From assembly GCA_021203665.1 (NCBI GenBank), contig JAJQAT010000204.1, forward strand, positions 1-5,165: a stretch of DNA of 5,165 bases, in the 5' to 3' direction. The translations under genes and the position numbers were made by a program. This stretch comes from Bacillota bacterium (lineage in GTDB: Bacteria > Bacillota > Clostridia > UBA1381). Shown piece after piece: positions 1 to 5,165 of this stretch (the stretch's first letter is position 1; each line of letters begins with the position of its first letter). A model generated the notes under the pieces. The model had not been told where the DNA came from. It did no database searches and was given only the letters and a program-made list of their open reading frames with translations.

Positions 1-4
1 CCTA

Positions 5-2449
5 TTAATACAGAAGCTGTGCCGCGTAATTATCAAGCTTGTTTCTGATATTTTCAACTCTCGTGTCAATATCAACATAGCCGTCATCGTCATACGCGCT
101 TGTAGCCTTAAGCATTACTTCCTCCGCCCAGTGACCGTCAAGGTCAACTATCGAATAAGTTTCTTGAGTTACGATAGTGCCGTCCTCAGCATTAAGTCCC
201 ATTGTGTCACGTCCGATAATGTTATTGAACATCGAGCAGAACTCGGCTCTCGTCATTACTCTGTCAGGTTCGAACGATGTTGCGCTTACGCCGTTCATAT
301 AGCCGTATGCAGCCATGATTTCGATATAATCCTTATACTCGTTATCTTCTATATCGGTAAATTCAGTTTCAGTTGTATCTGACAAATTCAAGCCGTAAGC
401 GACAAGCTTAGCAACCTCGCCGCGTGTTACCGCGCCGGTATTAACATAATCGATACCGTCAAATGTGCCCTTGCTTGCGAGATACGCAAGACCGCGCGCG
501 TACCATGTACCCTCGTGCTGGCTCATGTTTGAGGTAAGCTCGTATGTTGTGCCTGTAGTGTTATACGCCTGGTCAACCATTCTCATAATCATAGCAGCGA
601 CCTGCTCTCTTGTAACAGCGTCATCCGGAGCCATTTCAACCGAGGCATACACTTCTGTGCTTATTACATTGCCCTCGCCGTCTGTTGTGTCAACGCTGTA
701 GATATACGGTTCATAGCCGAAGATATACGCATAGCCCGCGCCGCTCAGGTCGATTTCCGTACCCTCCGGCAGCTCCGGAGCCTCTGTCGGCTCTACGGTA
801 GGCGTTGCGGTAGCCGCAGGAATATCATCCTCTGATGCAACAACTATTATCTTTACTGTATCGTATACACTTGAATCCTCATTTGAAACAGCTTTCAAAA
901 TATAGTATTGACCAGATGACAAATAAGCCGTCGATGAAGTCGCCGTGTCCGCGGTATGAGAACCGCTTGTGTCATAATATGAGTTAAATTCACCATCTGC
1001 ATCCGTCATGACGCCGCTGCTATACGATACACCGTCTTCATAAACATATTCCCAGTGATATGCACCGCTGTGGTTTATTGTAAGGCTTGCATCAGGATTG
1101 CCAGCCATATCATATACAATATATACAACATCCTCAACTATATCAAGCGTAACGCCTGAAGAAGGCTCTTCCGTAGCCTCTGTGGTTGCGGATGGAGAAT
1201 CTGTAGTTGTCGGCTCTTCCGTAGCCGATGTTGTTATTGAATCCGACTGATACATAATCGCGCCGGCACCTGCCATATCAAGAGTATATGTATGGAGCTG
1301 TCCGTAAAGTATAGCTGCCTGACCTATAAAGGTTTTTGAATTAGGCGCGCAAACCGTACCCCATACAACGGTCGATGCTGAAAGTGAGAAGTTACCTCCA
1401 ACAGTGAAATCACCTATTATAGCGGTAGTGCTTGATATAGTAAGATTCTTTCCGGTTATAATATTAGCATTGGCAAAGCTACCTTGAATGCTTATCGTGT
1501 CAAAGCTGTCATCGCAGTCGAGATAAAAATTGATGTTTGTACCTTCACTTGCATCCAGGATTTGCTGTTTTTTTGCATCAAAATCATCACTGAGCGTAAA
1601 ATAATCATAAGAGGTATCGTTGATAGTGTCTATTGCGTTCTCAGCATTTTGAGTATAAAGCTTAATGAGATTTGAATTTTTATTACTGTCATTAGCGGCT
1701 ATAATATTATTTATATAAACGTTAACCTCGTTATCGCCGAGCACAGTCCAATAACCGTCGCCGCCCGCGCCATACATTATGAAATTATCAATAACAATAT
1801 CAATCGGGCCGTCCGTCGCGTCGATGACAAATCCGTCGTTGCCAATAGCAAGCGATCCAAAATGGGTGTCTTGATTTACGGTATAAACCTGATTATATGT
1901 GCTTGCGGTTACAGTTCCCGATGTATCCGCCTTATAAAGCGTTTTTTCCGAATCCCACGCCGAATAATAATATGCCGTTGTGTTATCTATCTCCGGAACC
2001 TCATAATCTGTGTATTCGCATTCAAATGAAGTGTTCGCATCATAGATTGCACCGTTGTAGTTCGGCTTTGAATCATACATAGTCGTTGTTTCGTCAGTGC
2101 CGTTGCTGTCAACAATTTTATATCCCTCAGCCGTATACTCGCCCGTAGCGCCTGTGTATGTTGTATTGCCGGTTTTTGAAATAAACAAGCCGTCAACGGT
2201 GTTTCCCGCGCCGTCGATTACACTAATTGTTCCGTTCGCGTAAACAGAACCCTGAATGTACATTGTGTTTCCGAGCGTAACATCGGAAGCCGCGATTACA
2301 GCCAAATTAATCTCGCCGTCTTCATCGTCCGAATCAAGACCGAGCGTAGTATACGCCGTACCGTCATAATACGACGGAGCATACGCGAGAGCCGCGGTTG
2401 ACGCCAACAGCATTGAGCCTGCCAGCAGTAATGAAATAAATTTTTTCAT
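5..2449 (-). CDS. Secreted cell-surface protein with C-terminal SLH (S-layer homology) repeats
   Basis: An 814-residue exported protein, complete in the window. Residues 1-24 form a signal peptide (KK, a hydrophobic stretch, then an ALAYA cleavage region). Residues 25-400 are Asn/Thr/Asp-rich with alternating short beta-type segments, and around 303-400 resemble a stacked-strand or beta-helix fold; I cannot name the family. Thr/Ser/Glu/Pro linkers at about 405-432 and 540-563 flank a roughly 105-residue beta-sandwich-like domain (433-538). SLH units follow at about 572-630 (YIFGYEP...DAVTREQVAAMI), 649-690 (AVTRGEVAKLVAYGL) and 697-747 (FTDI...YGYMNG...TRAEFCSMFN), with an SLH-like start at 767-782 (VDLDGHWAEEV). 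SLH domains in this group typically dock to secondary cell-wall polymer, so wall anchoring is inferred. ATG is preceded by GAGGAG seven bases away, and the gene has its own promoter. SLH and export are certain; the substrate or ligand is unknown. Confidence 0.9.
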   Translation of the reverse strand: MKKFISLLLAGSMLLASTAALAYAPSYYDGTAYTTLGLDSDDEDGEINLAVIAASDVTLGNTMYIQGSVYANGTISVIDGAGNTVDGLFISKTGNTTYTGATGEYTAEGYKIVDSNGTDETTTMYDSKPNYNGAIYDANTSFECEYTDYEVPEIDNTTAYYYSAWDSEKTLYKADTSGTVTASTYNQVYTVNQDTHFGSLAIGNDGFVIDATDGPIDIVIDNFIMYGAGGDGYWTVLGDNEVNVYINNIIAANDSNKNSNLIKLYTQNAENAIDTINDTSYDYFTLSDDFDAKKQQILDASEGTNINFYLDCDDSFDTISIQGSFANANIITGKNLTISSTTAIIGDFTVGGNFSLSASTVVWGTVCAPNSKTFIGQAAILYGQLHTYTLDMAGAGAIMYQSDSITTSATEEPTTTDSPSATTEATEEPSSGVTLDIVEDVVYIVYDMAGNPDASLTINHSGAYHWEYVYEDGVSYSSGVMTDADGEFNSYYDTSGSHTADTATSSTAYLSSGQYYILKAVSNEDSSVYDTVKIIVVASEDDIPAATATPTVEPTEAPELPEGTEIDLSGAGYAYIFGYEPYIYSVDTTDGEGNVISTEVYASVEMAPDDAVTREQVAAMIMRMVDQAYNTTGTTYELTSNMSQHEGTWYARGLAYLASKGTFDGIDYVNTGAVTRGEVAKLVAYGLNLSDTTETEFTDIEDNEYKDYIEIMAAYGYMNGVSATSFEPDRVMTRAEFCSMFNNIIGRDTMGLNAEDGTIVTQETYSIVDLDGHWAEEVMLKATSAYDDDGYVDIDTRVENIRNKLDNYAAQLLY
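1164..1226 (-). repeat. 15-base direct repeat in the Thr/Pro linker of the SLH protein
   Basis: The plus-strand 15-mer GGCTCTTCCGTAGCC occurs exactly at 1164-1178 and 1212-1226, a 48-base (16-codon) period. On the coding strand both copies encode ATEEP, at residues 425-429 and 409-413. This looks like an in-frame duplication that lengthened the flexible linker between the N-terminal region and the beta-sandwich-like domain. A looser relative lies in the second linker near 781-800. Confidence 0.6.
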
Positions 2450-2456
2450 TTTACAT

Positions 2457-2462
2457 CTCCTC
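2457..2462 (-). promoter_or_regulatory. Ribosome binding site of the SLH protein gene
   Basis: GAGGAG on the minus strand lies seven bases ahead of the ATG at 2449. This fixes the start, which also gives a well-formed signal peptide. Confidence 0.8.
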
Positions 2463-2511
2463 TTTCAAATTTAACATATACCTTGTATTATATATAAATA
2501 TCCATGCTTAA

Positions 2512-2540
2512 ATTATACCATCTGTTGATTTTATTGTCAA
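2512..2540 (-). promoter_or_regulatory. Consensus vegetative promoter of the SLH protein gene
   Basis: On the minus strand a perfect -35 TTGACA (2540-2535) is followed by a 17-base spacer and a perfect -10 TATAAT (2517-2512). The spacer ends in TGG, so the -10 is also extended (TGn). Transcription should begin near 2505, giving an AT-rich leader of about 56 bases. The promoter lies downstream of the terminator that closes the preceding operon, so the SLH gene is its own unit. Such a full consensus suggests strong constitutive expression, as expected for an abundant surface protein. No operator palindrome was seen overlapping it. Confidence 0.9.
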
Positions 2541-2581
2541 GCGGTTTTAACAAAATTTTAGCGCATTTTTATTTAAAATTC

Positions 2582-2621
2582 GTAAAAAAATAAAAGGAGC
2601 GGACACTTGCCCGCTCCTTTC
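2582..2621 (-). terminator. Intrinsic terminator of the scfA-scfB-rhaM transcript
   Basis: On the minus strand a perfect 10-bp stem (AAAGGAGCGG pairing with CCGCTCCTTT, plus-strand positions 2593-2602 and 2611-2620) encloses an 8-base loop and is followed by TA and seven Ts. It lies about 120 bases after the rhaM stop codon and before the SLH promoter, so it should separate the two units. The plus strand has no comparable T-run directly after the stem, so it acts mainly on leftward transcription. Confidence 0.9.
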
Positions 2622-2622
2622 A

Positions 2623-2697
2623 CAAATAAGGGGGTTATCAACCGACTAATCGGTTTAATGTATTTTGTGAGGTCAATACTATTATTGCCCTTATTTG
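2623..2697 (-). other. Three-stem (three-way junction-like) element in the rhaM 3' untranslated region
   Basis: A perfect 10-bp inverted repeat (CAAATAAGGG at 2623-2632, CCCTTATTTG at 2688-2697) encloses two small perfect hairpins. One has a 5-bp stem and 4-base loop at 2674-2687 and abuts the outer stem; the other has a 6-bp stem and 4-base loop at 2640-2655. On the minus strand the outer stem closes two bases before the terminator stem begins. The pairing is read directly from the sequence. Function is unknown: it could be a structured RNA 3' end, a stability element, a small RNA or a degenerate mobile remnant. Orientation is inferred from the adjoining terminator. Confidence 0.55.
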
Positions 2698-2740
2698 AAA
2701 TATTATTCACTGTTTTTTAGACTTTTTCCGAAGAGAATTA

Positions 2741-3055
2741 TCAATCCAAATGGAAAACAAGGTGCAAATCCTCCGAAACAGGACTGTTATCGGGATTTGT
2801 TTCCATAATATCAGCCATGAAATCCCACCATTTCCTGTTTATGGCGGTGTCCGATCCCTTTGCCCACAGCTCCTCGCTTTCAATCTCGATATAGCCGTAG
2901 AGAATCATTGTTTCCTTGTCGAGGAATATCGAATAATTCTTGCCGCCGTGCTCGTGAATCATATCCTTCATTTCCTGCCACAGCTCGTTATGCCTCTTTT
3001 CGTACTCCTCCGCCATACCGTCGTACAGCTTCATTTTAAAACCCTTGTGTATCAT
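2741..3055 (-). CDS. rhaM: L-rhamnose mutarotase
   Basis: Interconverts the alpha and beta anomers of L-rhamnose in the cytoplasm, feeding rhamnose isomerase in L-rhamnose catabolism. The 104-residue length matches Escherichia coli RhaM (RhaU). The family pattern is intact: Y18 and H22, the known active-site pair, within EEYEKRHNELW; the NYSIFLDK strand (40-47); EIESEELW (57-64); the WW pair (76-77); and the NPDNSPV block (87-93) before the C-terminal VFHLD. It is a dimeric ferredoxin-like alpha/beta-barrel fold by family. The ATG has GGAGG seven bases upstream, inside the 18-base gap after scfB, so it is almost certainly co-transcribed with the maturase. No other rhamnose gene is present in the window, so its substrate is inferred from homology; a related mutarotase of the same fold is possible. 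Confidence 0.92.
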   Translation of the reverse strand: MIHKGFKMKLYDGMAEEYEKRHNELWQEMKDMIHEHGGKNYSIFLDKETMILYGYIEIESEELWAKGSDTAINRKWWDFMADIMETNPDNSPVSEDLHLVFHLD

Positions 3056-3073
3056 TGTTTTTCCTCCTTTATA

Positions 3074-4444
3074 TTAAGTTAATTTTTTATGCGCCTCAAT
3101 GGCAATCGCACATTCAAGACGCTTTTTTTCAAATTCGCAGGCAAGCTCGTAGGGCTTGTTTATATCGCCGTTAAAATTAAAGGCGTTCGCGCTGCACCCG
3201 CCGCTGCAATAAAACTTGGCAAAGCAATTTTCGCATTTTTCCTTTGTGTAAACGTTCGAGCGTTCAAAGGTGTTTTTTATATCCTCGTTAATTTCACCCT
3301 CGGAAACATTGCCCATTTTGAAATCCTCATTGCCGACAAATTGGTGGCACGGATAAATATCGCCGTTCGGAGCGACCGCGAGATACTCATGTCCCGCTCC
3401 GCAGCCGGAAAGTCTTTTTATCGCGCACGGTCCCTGGTCAAGGTCAACCATAAAATGGAAAAAGTTGAATCCTCTGCCCTCGTCATATCTTTTGACGTAT
3501 TCATCGGCGAGCTTGTCATATTCCCCGCAAACCTTTGCTATATGCTCGCTTTTGAGCGCGTAATCCTCCGTTTCTTCCGCGACAACCGGCTCGACGCTCG
3601 TCTGCTTAAATCCGAGGTCAGCCAAATGTATTACGTCCTTTGCGAAATCAAGATTATACGCGGTGAATGTGCCGCGGACGTAATAATTATCCTGGTTTCT
3701 GCTTTCGGCTATGTCTTGGAATTTGGGCACTATAGTGTCATACGAGCCGCTTCCGTCAACGCGGTACCTCATTCTGTCGTTCGTTTCCTTTGTTCCGTCT
3801 ATACTCAGCACGACATTCGACATATTTTTGTTTATATATTCCTTTATATCGTCATTCAGCAAAATGCCGTTTGTCGTGACGGTGAAACGGAAATTTTTAT
3901 TATGCAGCTTGCCCTGTTCCTTGGCGTACTCGGTAATTTCCTTGACAACGCCGAAATTCATCAGCGGCTCGCCGCCGAAATAGTCAATCTCTATGTTGTG
4001 TCTGTTTCCGCTGTTGTTTATCACGAAATCAATGGCTTTCTTGCCGACCTCCGCGCTCATAAGGCTTCTGCCGCCGTGAAATTCGCCGGTGTCGGCAAAG
4101 CAATATTTACATCTTAAATTACAGTCATGCGCAACGTGCAGGCAAAGCGCCTTTACCACGGATTTTTTATTCCAATTCTTGGCTATCTCGCTGTAGCAGT
4201 CGTCGGTAAAGAGCTGTCCGGCGCTTACGAGTGAGCATATCTCGCTGTAGCTTTCCGCTATTTCCTCGGCGGAATACTTGTCCGACAAGCCCTCCCTTAT
4301 GTACGCGGGACACTCCGATTCAGATATGAACGGCTCAAGGATATAATCGAGCATATCATACATCACGTCGTCAACGACATGAACCGCGCCGGAATACACG
4401 TCCATAACTATATTTAAACCAAGTTGCTTATACTTATGTATCAC
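3074..4444 (-). CDS. scfB: SCIFF peptide maturase, radical SAM/SPASM thioether-forming enzyme
   Basis: Installs a Cys-to-Thr thioether crosslink in the SCIFF precursor ScfA, by family knowledge of the Clostridium thermocellum homologue CteB. The 456 residues show three parts. Residues 1-90 are a peptide-recognition (RRE, PqqD-like) region with DVYSGAVHVVDDVMYD. A radical SAM core begins with CNLRCKYC (C108, C112, C115 for the [4Fe-4S] cluster) and carries the GGEP motif at 157-160. The C-terminal SPASM domain has the full seven-Cys pattern C348-X12-G-X4-C366, C404-X2-C407-X5-C413-X3-C417, C436, with an additional C340. All cluster ligands are intact. The start is GTG: an in-frame TGA lies two codons upstream, and the first residues (MIHKYK...) fit the family N-terminus. 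The next ATG, at codon 14, would cut into the RRE region. It lies 100 bases after scfA. Confidence 0.95.
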   Translation of the reverse strand: MIHKYKQLGLNIVMDVYSGAVHVVDDVMYDMLDYILEPFISESECPAYIREGLSDKYSAEEIAESYSEICSLVSAGQLFTDDCYSEIAKNWNKKSVVKALCLHVAHDCNLRCKYCFADTGEFHGGRSLMSAEVGKKAIDFVINNSGNRHNIEIDYFGGEPLMNFGVVKEITEYAKEQGKLHNKNFRFTVTTNGILLNDDIKEYINKNMSNVVLSIDGTKETNDRMRYRVDGSGSYDTIVPKFQDIAESRNQDNYYVRGTFTAYNLDFAKDVIHLADLGFKQTSVEPVVAEETEDYALKSEHIAKVCGEYDKLADEYVKRYDEGRGFNFFHFMVDLDQGPCAIKRLSGCGAGHEYLAVAPNGDIYPCHQFVGNEDFKMGNVSEGEINEDIKNTFERSNVYTKEKCENCFAKFYCSGGCSANAFNFNGDINKPYELACEFEKKRLECAIAIEAHKKLT

Positions 4445-4455
4445 TTTTCAAAAAA

Positions 4456-4460
4456 CTCCC
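4456..4460 (-). promoter_or_regulatory. Ribosome binding site of scfB, widely spaced from a GTG start
   Basis: GGGAG on the minus strand lies 11 bases before the GTG at 4444, compared with 7-8 bases and GGAGG for the other SCIFF-operon genes. The weaker motif, long spacing and GTG together predict lower translation of the maturase than of its peptide substrate. Confidence 0.6.
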
Positions 4461-4488
4461 TATTAATATATTTCAGCTATTAGCAGAA

Positions 4489-4513
4489 AATCATCGACCG
4501 ACAGCCGATGATT
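4489..4513 (-). promoter_or_regulatory. Hairpin between scfA and scfB, possible attenuator or processing site
   Basis: A perfect 8-bp stem (AATCATCG at 4489-4496, CGATGATT at 4506-4513) encloses a 9-base loop, 31 bases past the scfA stop codon. On the minus strand it is followed only by TTCTG, so it is a weak terminator at best. A plausible role is partial attenuation or protection of the scfA message so that precursor outnumbers maturase. The pairing is seen; the role is inferred. Confidence 0.45.
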
Positions 4514-4544
4514 CATCTGCAGGATTCATTTATTCGGCAAAGGA

Positions 4545-4688
4545 TTAGTTCGCCTGCTCGCATTTCTGATTTGCGACAGTGCAAGAGGTCTTGCAAGCCG
4601 ACTGGCATGATGTTTGGCATTCGCCGCAGCCGCCGTGCTTTGCGGAATCCTTTAAATTAGCCTTGTTTAGTGTCTGTACGTGTTTCAT
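4545..4688 (-). CDS. scfA: SCIFF ranthipeptide precursor (six cysteines in forty-five)
   Basis: A 47-residue ribosomally made peptide, the substrate of ScfB. It starts MKHVQTLNKANLKDS, a leader that fits SCIFF precursors, then has a core with exactly six cysteines (C21, C24, C28, C32, C36, C43) in the characteristic run CGECQTSCQSACKTSC followed by TVANQKCEQAN. In the C. thermocellum homologue CteA the first crosslink joins Cys32 to Thr37; both residues are at the same positions here, so the acceptor and donor are conserved. The ATG has a strong GGAGG 8 bases upstream and its own promoter. The gene precedes the maturase gene on the same strand. The biological role of SCIFF peptides is not settled; no dedicated peptidase or exporter is visible in the window. 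Confidence 0.96.
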   Translation of the reverse strand: MKHVQTLNKANLKDSAKHGGCGECQTSCQSACKTSCTVANQKCEQAN

Positions 4689-4696
4689 CACTAAAA

Positions 4697-4701
4697 CCTC
4701 C
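4697..4701 (-). promoter_or_regulatory. Strong ribosome binding site of scfA
   Basis: GGAGG on the minus strand, 8 bases ahead of the scfA ATG at 4688. Its strength supports this short reading frame as a real, well-translated gene. Confidence 0.8.
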
Positions 4702-4715
4702 TTATGTTTATTCAT

Positions 4716-4755
4716 ATTATAGTACTATTATAGCATACATTCGAGTAAAAGAAAA
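4716..4755 (-). promoter_or_regulatory. Extended -10 promoter for scfA, with a second TATAAT downstream
   Basis: On the minus strand TGC-TATAAT (4735-4727) is a perfect extended -10. A second perfect TATAAT (4721-4716) follows after five bases. The only -35 candidate at 17-base spacing, TTTTCT (4755-4750), is poor, so the promoter would rely on the TGn extension. Transcripts would start near 4720 (or about 11 bases later from the second box), giving a leader of some 20-30 bases. This allows scfA to be expressed independently of the upstream membrane gene, from which no clear terminator separates it. Confidence 0.65.
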
Positions 4756-4796
4756 GAGTTTTTTTACAAAATTTTCTGAAAATTAGATATTGTATC

Positions 4797-5153
4797 TTAT
4801 CCGCCTATTACCGCGCCCAAAAATCCGGCAGCCAATGCGCCCACAGTGACCGCTAAAAAATGCGAGTTAAAGGATATTCCCTTGTTTACGGCGGCGGAAA
4901 TTGCCGTGAAAGCTATAAGATACAGCACGCACACAAGCATGGCGTGAAGAAACACCTTTTGCGCCGCCGCCCTTGCCACGGCTGTTGTTCCGAGCAGAAT
5001 ACCCGCCGCGACTGATACATACGCTCCCGTGGTTATCACGTTTTCGCTTATTTGCGTGAAATATGACAGCAGCGACAGAATAAGAATTATCGCAAATGTG
5101 ATTATTAATGAAAATAATGTTCCTTTTATCACACCCTTAAAATTGATTCCCAT
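4797..5153 (-). CDS. Four-helix membrane protein, TIGR04086-like
   Basis: A 118-residue integral membrane protein with four predicted hydrophobic helices at about 11-32, 39-58, 67-87 and 99-117. The last is glycine/alanine-rich and ends AVIGG at the C-terminus. There is no signal peptidase site and no recognisable catalytic motif. Length, topology and location directly before a SCIFF precursor match the TIGR04086 family, small clostridial membrane proteins that by my recollection often lie between yajC and the SCIFF genes; the family has no assigned function. The ATG has GGAGG (5165-5161) seven bases upstream, at the window edge, so the start is supported. A role in SCIFF peptide handling or in the Sec membrane complex can only be suggested by neighbourhood. 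The family assignment rests on context plus topology rather than on a diagnostic motif. Confidence 0.8.
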   Translation of the reverse strand: MGINFKGVIKGTLFSLIITFAIILILSLLSYFTQISENVITTGAYVSVAAGILLGTTAVARAAAQKVFLHAMLVCVLYLIAFTAISAAVNKGISFNSHFLAVTVGALAAGFLGAVIGG

Positions 5154-5165
5154 AAAATGACCTCC

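Noticed and set aside
2451..2456. ATG followed at once by TAA in the SLH gene leader, as a start-stop regulatory element
   Set aside because: The ribosome binding site is ideally spaced for the true ATG at 2449 and leaves almost no room for this one; a chance occurrence is likely.
2623..2697. The inverted repeat as terminal repeats of a small insertion element
   Set aside because: No clear flanking target duplication was found (flanks differ), and the internal stems fit an RNA fold better; kept only as an alternative explanation.
2750..3082. Plus-strand open frame of 110 residues opposite rhaM
   Set aside because: It is antisense to a mutarotase gene with intact family motifs, and its product resembles nothing.
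3089..4117. Long plus-strand open frame (342 residues) opposite scfB
   Set aside because: It lies antisense to the certain maturase gene, has no family resemblance or ribosome binding site, and is explained by the codon composition of scfB.
4463..4516. 17-codon minus-strand frame (MNHRLSVDDFLLIAEIY) between scfA and scfB, ending just before the scfB ribosome binding site
   Set aside because: It has no Shine-Dalgarno sequence and overlaps the hairpin, so a leader peptide is not supported.
4741..4796. T-rich tract between the membrane protein gene and scfA as a possible terminator
   Set aside because: The only pairing (AATTT with AAATT) is very short and AT-only, with no GC-rich stem, so read-through into scfA remains possible.

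Overview
This window is a piece of a moderately AT-rich chromosome, very probably from an anaerobic Clostridia (Bacillota). The main evidence is a complete SCIFF ranthipeptide locus (precursor plus radical SAM/SPASM maturase), a system almost confined to and nearly universal in Clostridia. A four-helix TIGR04086-type membrane protein and a large secreted protein with clostridial-style SLH (S-layer homology) repeats agree with this. No phage, transposon, CRISPR, rRNA or tRNA signal was seen.

All five genes are on the minus strand, so the window reads from high to low coordinates. At 5153-4797 is a 118-residue membrane protein whose own ribosome binding site lies at the very edge of the window. 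A 108-base gap with an extended -10 promoter follows. Next comes scfA (4688-4545), a 47-residue Cys-rich precursor peptide. It is followed by a 100-base spacer with a perfect 8-bp hairpin, then scfB (4444-3074), the maturase, which starts at GTG. Only 18 bases later comes rhaM (3055-2741), an L-rhamnose mutarotase. The transcript then runs through about 120 bases containing a compact three-stem fold (2623-2697) and ends at a strong intrinsic terminator (about 2582-2621).

The last unit is separate. A near-ideal vegetative promoter (TTGACA, 17 bases, TATAAT with TG extension) at 2512-2540 drives an 814-residue secreted SLH protein (2449-5), complete in the window.

Functionally, scfA and scfB form a peptide-modification pair: ScfB should install a thioether crosslink on ScfA. 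The membrane protein is a frequent genomic neighbour of this pair but has no assigned biochemistry. rhaM is a sugar-metabolism gene that looks like a local passenger in the operon. The SLH protein is an independently expressed cell-surface protein. The items most worth a second look are the short precursor gene, the hairpin separating precursor from maturase, the mutarotase coupled to the maturase, and the three-stem element in front of the terminator.
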